From positions 54,329,087-54,393,086 of the forward strand of contig OY759216.1 of NCBI GenBank assembly GCA_963662175.1: a DNA stretch of 64,000 nt, read 5' to 3'. This DNA comes from Aradus depressus (lineage: Eukaryota > Arthropoda > Insecta > Hemiptera > Aradidae). Under the pieces are notes generated by a model. It was given only the letters and a program-made list of their open reading frames with translations, was not told the DNA's origin and made no database searches. The translations under genes and the position numbers were made by a program. This document shows positions 21,389 to 34,600 of this stretch, piece after piece. Each line of letters opens with the position of its first letter. Positions within the stretch are counted from its first letter, which is position 1.

Positions 21389-21660
21389 TGTACACCAAGG
21401 GACCTAAGCATCCCCAATGCTCTTTCCTATTCCTTCCTTGTTAGCTCCAGTGTGGGAGTCCTGAATTTTGCCTGCCCAGGTTTAGTTACTTGAGGTCGGG
21501 GGATCTTTAACTAGTACCTGATACCGCATTGGCTCAAGACCATCGCTTAACGTCCTATACGAAGGTACTCTACTTTTTACCTCCCAAATAAAAAAAAAAA
21601 CTTAAGGGCCTTGGGTTTAGAACCCAAGATCTTGAGCTCAGTAGACAAACACGCGACTAC
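21389..21660 (-). mobile_element. SINE copy with alternative tail
   Basis: Same arrangement as 17474-17720: tail region CAAGGGACCTAAGCATCC on the plus strand, then normal body (CATCGCTTAACGTCC) and head (TTTAGAACCCAAGATCTTGA). Confidence 0.75.
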
Positions 21661-22352
21661 TTATTTCTAATGTAAATAAAGGAATAAAAAATTAACAAGT
21701 TTGATAAAACACAACACTATATTGCACATGAACACAAACATATTAATGTCAGCCCCAATCGAACAAACAGCATTTACAGAGCTATGTACATACATTTAAT
21801 ACAGCCAACATTTTGTTATTTACATATCGTATCCATATATTAATATTTTCATTTTTAGTTAGTAAACTATACATTGTTATTATACAATATCTTTATACAA
21901 TGCTATACACTGATACATATTTTATACATTTATATAATAAGTTAACATTTTCTAAATTGTATACATATTTTTAAAGCTTTTTGAAGCATCGTATGTTTCC
22001 TATTCTATGATACAGGAAGGGTTTACAATCTTTAGGAATGACTAAACCAACTATTCGAGACAGTTTTATTAAAACATCTTTCATATTATATTATAAAAGT
22101 ACTAGCGGCTGGAATACAAGAAGACCAAATCGCTTATTATACATTTCTGGGAGAAATCTTGTAAGTTTCAGTTATTATCTGCGCATTACAAATTAAAAAT
22201 GACTTGCCATGATTGGCATCTGATGGATTTGTACAAAGAAAAGAAAGAAAATTGTTTGTTAAACTATTATTGACGAAATAACGCATTTGGAATGATTATG
22301 TAGTCTATAAATTGAGTATAAGTTTCATAATGGGCGAAACGCCAATTATAAC

Positions 22353-22356
<4 letters not shown>

Positions 22357-22439
<83 letters not shown>
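22357..22439. repeat. Pure poly-A tract, 83 bases
   Basis: Uninterrupted run of 83 A. It could be a retroposon tail, but no element body was recognised beside it; length error from sequencing is possible. Confidence 0.95.
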
Positions 22440-22440
<1 letters not shown>

Positions 22441-23088
22441 AATCTGGAGAACACAAGGCCGCAAAGTGTGTTTTATAAACCACCATATTATACAAATTCT
22501 TTGTTTTTATTCTTTTAGTTATAAACATTTTAACGATGCCTATCTAACCACACTTCAAGCCAAGAAATACGTTTTTCGTAAAAAAGACCTTTCAAATATG
22601 TATTAATTTTATTATTATTATTTAGGTTTTAGTGACATTGGTCATTTCAGAAGAAAAAAAAAACATTTCCAGAACAAAAACACAACCAAAAAATGCTATT
22701 CTCTACTCTTCAGATGGTTTGAACAACTAAGCAAGTTGTGAGAAATGTCTAACCTTTGATTTTCTTCTTTTGTGATCTGGTCTCTTTGTAAATCCATCCC
22801 TCTTTATATTCTTATCTTTGAGTGAACAAAACAAATTGTATAAACCAAAATTACAATATAATTTTCTAAAAGTGATGTTGAAAAATTTCAGTCACACATT
22901 TTGAATCGAATCCATTCTGTAGTAACTTTTCATTTTTCTTGGGCGCAGAAACAATAAATGTAAAAGTAACAGTTGCGACAATTACCATCTTCAAGAGTCT
23001 AATATGCAATGTGGAAATAATCTATCCGAAGGTTTGAAGGAGTTTATTATGAAATATTATATAATATATAAGAAGTTATATACTAAAG
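22440..23088. other. AT-rich intergenic stretch, nothing recognised
   Basis: No coding signal or known repeat seen. Confidence 0.4.
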
Positions 23089-23174
23089 ACAAACGCACCA
23101 TGGTCAGTCCTCTCCCCTTGATAGAATTATATAATATATAATTCTATCAAGAGGACTGACCATGGTGCGTTTGT
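23089..23174. repeat. Near-perfect hairpin (about 40-bp arms)
   Basis: ACAAACGCACCATGGTCAG and its exact complement end the two arms, which meet at an ATATATAT centre. The left arm carries four extra pyrimidines. No clear target duplication. A tiny MITE or a long RNA hairpin are both possible. Confidence 0.9.
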
Positions 23175-23869
23175 TATTCGTATACAAAATTGAATGCACA
23201 GTGTACAATTTTCAAAAAATGTGAGAAAACATTTAATACTGACTCTAAAAAGGGTACTTTCTCAAGAGAACACTATTACATACTTTACTAATCTCCTTGT
23301 GTACTCCCCACTCGGGCAGAAAGAACCAACTCTTTAAAAAGGTCCCCTTTTCTAGCTCTAAAATCGACATTGCTGCGACAGTAAGTTTTTCTTTACTCAG
23401 TTGTGACTAAATTTTTATTGATACATCACTTTTATTACATTTTTGCAGTTATACTGTAAAATATAAAATTTTATAAAACGAACTTCCATATTAAAATAAA
23501 GCAACTATTAAGGTCAGACACATATTTTTGGAAATATTATTTTAATTTTATTAATAAATAATGCGGTATTGACACACATTTCGTCTCCTCATACACAATA
23601 TGTATTAATCCAACTGTCTTTTTCTGGACTTCACCTATTTTCGTTATTATTACGGCTGTGTACATCGATTAGTGAATAATTGTAATCAAACAGTCGTTTT
23701 GAACGTTTTTTTTTTTTTTACAACTACTAAAATTCACCCAAAACTATGGATTTTAAAACTAAATTTGAATTTAGAGAGAACATGAATTATTTAGAGTACA
23801 AAATACCAAAAAAAAAAAAAAAAAAAACATTCGTTTAACCTGATAATTCGAGAAAAAAAATACATCCAG

Positions 23870-24010
23870 TTGTCCAGTGAATTATGTCCGTTGGAGGTCA
23901 TAAAGGAAAGAGGGTCTACTATCCAGGAGTTGTGTTCTCCTCGACGCACGATCTGAAAGGAAGCGTGCGCAACAAAACAGTGAAGTTCGCCCAGCAATGG
24001 ACATGTCTCT
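23870..24010. other. GC-richer segment, possible coding relic
   Basis: From ATG at 23886 the plus strand stays open for over 40 codons and starts MSVGGHKGKRVYYPGV; the minus strand is also open (from 23997). Neither matches a family I know. It stands out in base composition from the AT-rich surroundings. Confidence 0.2.
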
Positions 24011-24496
24011 GTTTAGAAATTCGTAATGGAACTACATTTTTTTTCTAACATAAATCTTTCACTCCTCGAGGTTCAGAACCTGAGAGTACCTCAGAGTACT
24101 TCCATGTTGTTATACTTTAATATGCTCTTCTCAATCTGAATAGTATTAGCTAAGGTTCAATATTTATATACAAATGCTACACACATAATTATATCGTGTA
24201 AAAGGATAATTATTTTAAAATAAAGTATTGTTTTAACAAAGTGGCAGGTAAGAGAGCCCAAAGGGTGCCTCCAACTGAAGCATTGACTAGAATCTCGTTC
24301 TGGGAATGTCCATTTAAATATACTAATTGCTCTACAAACCTGTGATCATTTGTCTAAAAGGTTGAGAGGAGAGCAGAGAACTGTATCTATACCCGGTTCG
24401 TTGTGAGGTTGACCACAGCTAGGACCAATATGAGACCACAGCGTATTAATAGCCGATTTAATGGATGTCAATTGTTCTACTCTTGACGTGATGAAT

Positions 24497-24780
24497 GATG
24501 CCCGGGCTTTAACTTTACGAGGTCACATAGCCTACTACCAGAGCTCTCTTTCGTCACTCTGGTGGATTTGAGCCCGACTCTACAATGGGAGCCCTCATTT
24601 TGCCTACCTAAATTTTAAATTAATCTAGGATAGGGGAATTTCAACAAGTACCTGACATCGTACAGACTAGGGTCCATCACCACACGTCCCATCCGAAGGA
24701 AGGCATGCTCGGGGCCCCGGGTGGGTTTCTAACTCGCGATCTTGAGCTCAGTAAACACTGAGCACGCTACCGACGCCCTC
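24497..24780 (-). mobile_element. tRNA-derived SINE, near full length
   Basis: Tail ATGCCCGGGCTTTAAC, body and head all present on the minus strand, moderately diverged. Confidence 0.88.
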
Positions 24781-25117
24781 TAACAAATTACATCGTAGTG
24801 TTTTACATTTTTGTTTCCTTACCGATGTGATTTAATCCGATCAGCAAAGCAGATATTGGAATCACGGTGATTAAGTAGCAGTGATTAGGGATCACTACCC
24901 ACGTCTTGATTGAAATCTAAGGAGTTTATATAACCACCTGGTATAGCTGCTATTAGTATTAAAATATTTTAAAAATTCAACTCTCAAAAAATCCTCTTAA
25001 AAAGTCTAAAAATTCACTAACCTCAGAGTCTACCTTCAATGCTAGTAGGGGCTATGTAGGGAGGGTCAGCTGGCTGCTAATTTAAACGGTAGTAACAAGC
25101 AGTAGTAGGTGAAGAAA

Positions 25118-25291
25118 CCGTGTCGTTCGGATAGGACGTTGAGCCATGCTCCCGAGCCTGTACCATGTCAGGTACTAGGGTAGGCAAAATTTAGCACTAT
25201 TGCAGTAGAATGTCCACCAGAGTGACGAAAGAGCTCTGGTAGTAGGCGATACGATCTTGCAGTTAATGCTCGCATGATTCATAATAACTAA
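25118..25291 (+). mobile_element. tRNA-derived SINE, 5'-truncated
   Basis: Body from the TTCGGATAGGACGTTGAGCC motif to the tail with TTCATAATAACTAAC. Lies just past the Arrowhead stop codon (in its 3' flank or UTR). Confidence 0.8.
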
Positions 25292-25610
25292 CAGACAGTA
25301 GTGTTTGAAATAATATATTTTTAGAACAATTATATTTTATTTGCGATTAATAATCAACATTCACAATGAGTTTTGCAACCTGAGGTTCTTGTAACTTTTG
25401 TTTCCTCTATACTCATGTCGGCCGTTATAGTACATTAACTGGAGTGTAGCTTCACATACTGTTGCGCCACCGAACAACCTCTCAACGAACCTGGTATACT
25501 TTCATTAGCTCATCACAAATATACCGCTCATGCGCCAACCAAGGGTTGTTGTCTAGATGACAGGAGGCTCAGTGTCTTGGAGGAGGAGAATCACTCCCCC
25601 CCTCTTGTCC

Positions 25611-25687
25611 TCAGACTCCCTCCCCTCTCATTGGACACATCAACATTGACTCTTGGGAGAGTTCGTCCAGAGATGACGGCTCCGACA
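25611..25687 (-). CDS. Awh: Awh terminal exon
   Basis: After a TTTTGTTTTCAG acceptor it completes a split Leu codon and encodes [20 protein letters not shown], then GEGV and TGA (25613-25611). The DELSQ motif near the C-terminus is conserved in Arrowhead/Lhx6/8 proteins. Too short for ORF finders. Confidence 0.9.
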
Positions 25688-28600
25688 CTGAAAACAAAAA
25701 ATTAATACTAGTTATTCAAAATAAATTTAAATAAATATAAATATAAGTGGGGATTCTTTACCATTTATTAAAAATAGTTTTATTCATTTATTTCAATTTT
25801 TCATTTTTATATAGTTTTCCAGAGGGTAAGGAGTTGGCATCAAATATTAAAACGCCCATTTCCACTTATATAAGGTATGTTATCTTATTTTTCCTATGGA
25901 TTTATAGAAAAGAAAGAAAACTAAATTTAGTTGCAGAGCCGGGACGGAAAACTCTCAGATCATTAATTAATTATTTAACATTCTGAGCAACCATAATGAA
26001 CAGGTAGGAGTTCAAACAAGGAATTTGTTTTGAGTTTCGGTGCTTTCTAAAAAAAAAAAACAGAAACGTTCATGAGAAACCATTTGTGTCCGTTTCTCTG
26101 TTTAAGAGGACCATACTATTTGTTTCTGAGGCTTGAAATTATACAAAACGATGCACCTTCATGGTCACCACCTGGGGAAAATAATCTGAACGAAAAATAA
26201 TGAATTACTCATTGTTACTTAATGATAAAACAAACGAAACCTTTTCATACTCAAGTTTTTCACTACGTTTTTTTCAATTATGTATTTGTCAGTGTTCCCT
26301 CCATGACTGATGCGACTTAGTCTTTTGTTTTTGAATACTTGTCTCAGGATTGGTACATGACTATCTTTTTTTTTTTGACCTTATGGTTAATGCATATCAG
26401 TCATAACACTACTGAAATAATAAGGAGTAGAGTTAAGAATTTGATATTAGGTATGGTATCCCTCGCCGGGGGCCAAGAGAGCAGACAGTGACCCAGCAGG
26501 AGGACCAGGGGCCCCCGACGTATGGCCCGCCCGGAGGCGGCAAGACAGGGTTGCTTTCCGCAGGCATTAGACATTTAACTTGGTTAAGTCAGCGATGCTA
26601 GGATATAGAGGGTGTTCTTGTGAGCAGTGCTGTCCACAGCCTCACAAGCCGGGGACATAATGCTGGACAGAGAGCCCTACAGCGCCATCCCAAGCCCCAG
26701 GCCCTCCAGCCCCCAGGAGAAGAAGATGCAGCAGAAAAGAAAGGACTTAAATATAACTATTTGATTAGGCTATTTGAAATTACGATAAAACTATATATTT
26801 TGCAGAAATAAAATTGAAAAGAGCCTAATGTCTGTACATATTGCATGCCTATTGACCTATTTATGTAAAACTAGCAGTAATACCCGGCGTTGCCCGGGGA
26901 ACTTTGACTTTTCTCCTAATATCTCTCGTTCGAATCCATTTCAATTCTTCAATAGTACATTCATGATGTTATAATTTTCAATTATTCATACGGAATAACG
27001 CTTATACTCCTTCAACGGCAGACATCCCAGCTAGTAAGTTTTTAGGACCCCTGGGCACCATGGCTAGTACGCGCCATTCAACGGCGGAAACCACAGCTAG
27101 TGAATACATAGCATCAGTGGACGTCCTAGCCAGTGCGTACTTGAGAACGCTTGTGACCACCAGGTTGATTAAAACATAGACTTCAACCATCCTGGAGCTA
27201 AAACTAATTTATTCAAAAAGATTTCTCATTAATCGTTGCAATGGTTTTCGAGTTACAAAGATTGCATTAGTGGATGCTGGGATGTACCAGAGGTTGATTA
27301 AAAAATAGACCTTAACCTTCCGGTAGATAAAACTTATCTATTCAAAAAGATTCCTCATTAATCATTGCAGTGGTTTTTGAGTTACAAAGATTGCGTGGGT
27401 GGATGCTGGGATGGACCAGATATTGAGGTACTAATACGCCTATAACCTTCCACAGACGATGACGAACAAATTAAAAAAAAAAATTAATCAAATCCATGAA
27501 GCCGTTCGTGAGTTATAGCGGTACAACGCACAGACATTTCCAGCTTTATATGTATGATGTTGAAAACAATTTTAGTGAGGTTATTAAATAACTTTTGTGA
27601 AGAAAAAGCCTTTTGAAATTAGTTTGTAAAACTCTCAACAGATGTCACTAACTGAAACTTCTCTTTTCCATAGAGGCCATGTTATATTATTAGTATGAGA
27701 GATGTTTGTTATTTTTCTAGAATTTACCCGCCATTTATTTATTTTTTAACATTTTTAACGTAATTTTCCTACAAGAGATTAACCGAAATAATAAAATGTT
27801 GATTCTCCTGTGGGTCCTTCAAGTGAAGCAGGTTCTCTCGTTATGTATATGTGAATTATATAAGAGAGAACCTGTGTGATCCTTCTTTAAAGGACAGAAA
27901 ATATTAATTAAAAAATAAGTTTAAAAAAATAAATAAAATAAGTGGCAGGTAAATTCTTAAAAGTACCCAAAACTTCTAAAAAGAAGTTCGTTTTATTCAG
28001 CCATTTTTCAGGTTTGTTTTGTAATTTTGTACTGCATATTTCAACCTATTTTTAATGATATTTCGGCCTTTTTTAGCTCATATAAATCCGGTCTCTACCG
28101 ATATAGCTGATACGGGATTCCCAAGAACACCATGAGGAACGAGACCTAGCCTCAAAAAAAAAAAATACTTGGGGGGCATAGAAAATGGGGCCATGGCAAG
28201 ATCATAGGGCTTTGGGCGCATGATCTCACCAATTGTTGCGGGTTTGAATCCCGTCCAGGAAAGTTTTATTTCGTTGTAAATAACTAAATAACACCCTTAT
28301 AAAGATATGGCTAATATGGATCGTATAAAAGGCCAATAAAAAAACATATATGTATATATTTTTTCAATAATAATTATTGTTCAATATTGTTAGTTTGTCC
28401 AAGATAACTCACAAGGATGCTGGGGCGTGTAGCCAGGGGAAGTCTTGGACTGTTGTTGAAAGGAATACGTTAGATGAAGGTTGATGTGCCGCCCAAAGGG
28501 ACTAGTTTCTCCCATTTCTCGACCCAGACCTTGCCCACCTGAAAACAAAATTTCAAATCATATTATTTTCTATATTTTCGTAGTATATTATACATTGGAC

Positions 28601-31600
28601 AAATAAATTAAAAACTATAAAACCCGTTCTATTAGAAGGTTAATTTGTAAACATTTCTTACAGCTAGAGACACCATCTAAAATATTAAAGAATTGCGTTC
28701 AAATACTGGCGTAATCAAGAATTTAAATTTCATGATTTGTAATGATAACAGACAATATTTCTATAGAATTGTGGAGAAAAAATCAGTGATATTTTTTCTC
28801 TATTGTGAGTTGAAAAAATTAGGTGTTTTAAAAAGTACACCAATGTTCTATAAAAAAAATAATAAACCTGATTTAGAATGGCTTTAAGATTTTAAATGAG
28901 AACGTCGATAGCTCAGAGCGTACTTGCCTACAGATCTCAAGAGTGCGGGTTCGAACCCCGGCCGAGACACCGAGAGGGGTCTAAGCAAAATTCAGGACAC
29001 ATATAAGTAGTCGGGACTCATGTAGTACTCTCTCATCTCACTGGTAGTAGGCGATATGACCTTGTAGTTAAAGCCCGAACATGAGTCACAAAAACAAACA
29101 TGTCCACACTACACCATATAACTTCAGTTTTGTTTTTAACTTATTATTATTAATTTATTTGAAGTTATTAATTTTATCGTCGTTCTTTATTTTTTGAAAT
29201 ACTTCTATTGAACTGTCTCTACATGACCATGTTCATACATTCTAGTTGTACCTCTGATCCATGAGCGAATCAGAACCGAAATGACCAAATCATCAATCTA
29301 TGTTTATTCAGCAGCTCATGAATATCAAGTCAAAAGACAAAATGCTCGAACGTAGTGACGCGAGCTGGTCCAGGTTTCTTTAGCTTTCAAGGAATATTTT
29401 GATATGGCAAATAGGCTTTGTATAGGCAAATAGGCTTTGCATAGGCAAATAGGCTTTGCATAGGCAAATAGGCTTTGCATATAAGAAGTTTTCTCCGAGA
29501 GAGCATTTTAATAGTTCGGTCTAAACCAAGTGTCAATCTTTCTGCAGTTGCGGGCCGCATTGTTCCTCCCGATTTGTAGTGCGGGCTGCAGAATGCATGA
29601 TGTGGATGGGCAGTAAAATATAAATAAATTATATTTCATAAATCAGTCAAATTAAATCCATCCACCTCACTCGTCCAGTATCATTTTTTGTATAAAGAAA
29701 CATCTACTTAAGGACCCACATCACCATTGTATTACTGGGACATTAGTGTGTTCACTAGAACTGACTTTCGAATTGTTCAGCCATGACACACCAATTTCGT
29801 CCTATCATGGTAGACTATTTCTGGATTTTTTTTTGGAAATGTTCGAACCTCTTTAAAAAGTGCCGCCGTAGGGTCAACGTTGTAGGCAGAACAATTTCTC
29901 CAAAGAATCTTGAGAACGTCGTCTCAAATAAGTGGTTTGTATATATAACTATTTTTTTATTCTATATTTTTATTACACATATTCCTTCTATCTAGAACGA
30001 ATTTTGAGTTACGCACGCAAAACCGCGCGCCACAACCATGAAATTATACTATATAACTGAATGAAGAAATAAATAAATAATATTTTAAAATAATTCGAGG
30101 ATTTCCTGTCTTAACTAACATCAAGTTTATATTTTATTAAATAGCATAATTGGTACTTCTATTCTAATAATATTCTTGCGCGAGGTTCAAGATACAGACG
30201 TTATAACGATTTTTAGTGAAATTGTAAATTTATGCAAACTTTGAGCCTCCGGAAGCACGTTTTAGTTTCACGATCTCCGACAATATCCAAAAAATCGTGA
30301 AATAGTATTTCAGAAGACAAAATGCGGGGAGTCTTGGCTAAGCAATTCAAAAGTTCATTTTTATTTGCTTTTAGCCAAGGACCACCCTAATGGGGTATAC
30401 ATACATATGAGCGAAATGAATCATGTTAACGAATACTGAATGATGCGTTAATCTTTCAATTAGCTCAGTCATGCTAGTATAATAAATCTTAAAGATATAG
30501 GAGAAGTTTACTGTTAGGAAACACAAATAGTACACTGCGCAGGTTAGAGACAGGGGGAGGATCAGGTGGGGTAAGAGGCCAGAGCGGCTACACGGTATCC
30601 TAGTGGCCCTCCTGCGCGGGTATTGTCTCTTTACGCTAATGATAACTAGATAAGGACTGTAAGTTGGTTGTCAAGGCAACTCACACTGAGAGGAGCCTCC
30701 CCCTTTCATCTTGCCCGTGTGCATATGTTTCTTCTGTCGGGCCCTCGAATTCTGGAACCAGACCTGGGTGACTCTCTTGGACAGACCTGTGATCTGAGCT
30801 ATCCTCTCCAGGTCCTGACCGTCCGGGTTTGAATCCAGCTGGAAGTTGGCCTGCAACACTTGAAGTTGTTCTTCTGTGAATGTCGTTCGTACTCTTTTCG
30901 CTTTGCTCTTATTATGGTACGATTCGGAATCACCACCTTCTGCAACAGACAAAAAAAAAAATTAACAGATTACTAAGCAGAAATAAGGTTTTTGCAGGAG
31001 CAAAGCCACGGTAGAATGAAACGTAGGGACAGTGTTTCTTTTCTTCTATTCTTGGCCTCTAATGGTGAGATTGCCTGTCAAAACTTGAACTTGATCAAAC
31101 AATGTTTTGAGGAGCCGCAAGCCTTTCAACCCTTATTACTTCCCCTGTTATACTCAGTATAAGGGAAGTTATATAATCTATCAGAAATTCGGCGTTGAGT
31201 TTTCACTGGGATTTCATTTTTTTCAACCCTCGATTCCAAAGGTGAACAAAAAGTATATCGGTCTCCTGATACACTCCATGTATCGATACGAAGTTGTTTA
31301 GGTGTCTCCGGAAACTTCCTAAGGACGACACCCATTGATTTTCGACAAAGGACGAGGTAACTGCCGCAGTTATGAATATATGAATGTAATAATACAAAAT
31401 GTAGTATGAGAATTCACAAGTCCCTATAAGTCAATTATTGATTTTAGTCCTTACATTCAATTGCTTTTGGAGGGAGAGCGAAAACTTAATTGATTTATTC
31501 GTGTTGTGAAAGCACATTGCCAGTGATCCATCAACTTTTTTTTTATAAATTAAAGGAGTTATTTGTTTTTTTCAGTGCTGTACTTCTCACAGTTTAAATT

Positions 31601-34600
31601 ACTATGTACCAATTTTACTTCATTTTTTTACAATAATTTTTTATGGTAAGGAGTAATTGGAGTAGACTAATAAAAACTATAAATTCGCAAGAGTATTATA
31701 CTACTGTCCTAGGAAGGGAGAGAGATCAGGCTTATCGTTGATAAAGACGAACTAGAATTCCTGCCAAGCTTTCAAGACATTAAAAGAAGTAAAATCAAAT
31801 TAACATTTTGTAACCTAAAAGTTTTATTGAGCAATTTTTACTTTAAACTGTTTCTTCTTTTCAAAGAAATACATCAGTTTTTGCGATTCTATTTTGTCCA
31901 TTACACATCCAATTGCAGTTCCTCCACAGACAGTAGATGAATCTTCAGTTACAAGTTTAACCAAGCTTTGAAACACAGAATGCCTGCACAAATATGTTTT
32001 TCACAAACTGCATAATTGTATCTGCTCTCTTACTTTTTATGATGTGCACATATAGCTCTTGTTTTGAGCTTGCTGGGCTAGATGTTGAAGCCAAAAGTTC
32101 ATTAGTATGTTCATTTACAAATTTCTTTTGTAAATAGTGTTTTGTAATCGAACACGACCTCTTCTTCTCACGTGTGGTCCAATCTTAGCTTCGGCTACCT
32201 CCTGTATAAAAAGATCTCTTCTTATCGGTACCGTCGCGTCATTTCAATAGATAAAGATATAATTACAATAATGAAAATGAATACTAAAATAAGAATAACT
32301 CAACACAGAGTAAAAAAACAAACAATCATACAAAAATTATTTGAACACTATTCCAAAACAAAGATTACAGCAGGAAGCATATCACTGAAGAGTTTTTTAA
32401 AAGGGGGAAGGTTTTGATAGGCTATAACTATCAGCTGCAGTGCTGCCAAAAAAAGTATTTTATTAAAAATCTTATGTAAACTCAAATATAAATCATAGGA
32501 GTTTAGAAAACTCACCTTGTGCCTTAAATTATGAAACCTATTTCTAAATTCTTAGGTGCATGTAAGATGTATCAGTAATATATATAATCGAATTAAAACA
32601 ATTAATTTATAAAATTTAAGAAAGCATTTTTATATTATCGAAGTATGTTTTATGTACTATATTCACATATTTTTGTTATTATTACTTTTTACGTCATTTC
32701 ATTCATTTTTAGTTATAGGCCTTTATAGGAGAATTCTCCAAAGCTGAAACAATAGCTTTAATTAAGATAAATATTATAACGGGTATATAAATAATATCAG
32801 CTGATCCCGTTGAGCGTTCGTTAGGAACACAATTACTGCTCGGATTCCGTGAGGCACAACGATTTAAAAGAACTAAATTTATATACGTTCATTACATCGG
32901 GAGTTATTAAGGATTTTGAGATGAGCCCAGGGGCGTAGCCAGGAGGAGACTCGGACCCCTAGAAGCTCCCCCTGAGGTAACCACTGACTGTAATACTGCT
33001 GTAATAGCTGACTACATGAGCAGCAAAAATGCAAAGCCAGCAGGACCATCGCTTAACGTCCCATCCGAAGGACGGCGTGCTTACGTTGATCAACTTATAT
33101 TAAACTTATTATTCACTTAAAAGATTTTTTTAGATCAAGTTATAACCTGTAGACCTTTCAGACAGTTCCAGTTCAGTTAACGTTTGACCAATGAGAATTC
33201 ATACAATGATCTGGGTTTTAGAAATCCTATATATACCGGATGAGTGAGAATGGAGAGAAACAGTTAGCTGTTCTATGGGCTAAGATAACGTACTCGTCCA
33301 GTACCCCCGAACACCCGGGGATAATGTCTGTATGTTACTTAACTCTTTCAGAAAAATAACCAAAATTAGTGTAATAAAATTTTTTTTATAAGGAAATAAG
33401 AATTGTCCGCTTCAGAAGAGGGTGTCATCTCTTTTTAAATGTTGATCAATTAAAGAAGTTGTAATCATTTCCAGCCATTACATTACAACAGAAGACTGTT
33501 GGGTTCTATAGGAGAGGGCTTTTGTTCGCTAATGGAAGCTGGGGGGGAGCATGATTACCTCAAGTTTGCAGTTTAGTTCCCAATTCTAAAGTGCTTTTCA
33601 CCTCCTAATGGACAGGAAGGGTTTTGAAGTTGTCTTAAAAGGAAAAAAATATCAAGAAAATTAAAAAAAAAATGAGAGAATCAAAATGATATATTTTTGT
33701 GCTTAGCTAATTGTATCCGTTTGAGGAGTGGGGAGGGTGGTGGGGGGGGGGGGGGGGGGGGTAGATACCGCCCCATGCTAAACAGAGGGAGGCGGTGATT
33801 GCGAGGGTGGTTACATCTGAATTGCTGATGCGGGCTGGGGGGTGGTTTGCTACGATTTCACACCCGCCTTCACTAACGAGCCGTCACCACCACCACCCCC
33901 GGACCCCGGATATCCGTCAACACACCTCCAAGTCGTCTCAACCACACAGACCCAAACTTGATTCCATCTCTTTGCCGCAAGGAGTTCTCTAAGCAAAATT
34001 GGCTTATTTCTGTTGTCACACGAGGAAAATTAGGGTAGTTTATTGAGGTTTCGAACTACTGAGTCTCAATAATGAAGTTAGTTATATCACAATGTGGCAT
34101 CTGTGTCTTAAGTCTCACTATGGGACTTGTACCTGTGTTGAACACAGGTACAAGCCCCACAGTGAGACTTATTATCATCCCTCCAGGGGTAAACAACTTT
34201 GTGACTCATGTCCGGGATCTAACAACGATGTCATATCGCCTACTACCAGAGAGCTCTTTCGTCGCTCAGGTGGACATAAGCCCGACTCTACACTGAAAGT
34301 CCTAAATTTAGCCTACCCAGGTTTATTCACCAAAAGTAGAGTACATGATATCGTACAGGCTCGGGACGATCGCTTAACGTTCCATCCGAAGGACGGCGTT
34401 CTCAAGGTTGTTACCTTCCAGATAAAAACTTAAAGGCCTTGGTCGGGTTTCGAACCCGCGATCTTGAGGTCAGAAGGCATGCCGTGATATTGACAATGAC
34501 AATTCAGTAAGGTTTAGAGAGGTTCTTCTCTTGAATTGGGGCGACTTTTTCCAGAGTGTCTTTTTTCGTGACGCTATATTCGTTTACTGTGATCTGAGGG

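Noticed and set aside
22312..22518. Poly-lysine ORF (and its poly-phenylalanine reverse)
   Set aside because: Simply the A83 tract translated.
26524..26550. GPPGGGKTG, resembling a Walker A motif
   Set aside because: It lies in a short Pro/Gly/Gln-rich open segment with no Walker B or other ATPase features.
28912..28970. tRNA-like sequence with A and B boxes (also at 40594 and others)
   Set aside because: Each is the head of a SINE copy joined to the family body; no acceptor-stem closure typical of a real tRNA gene.
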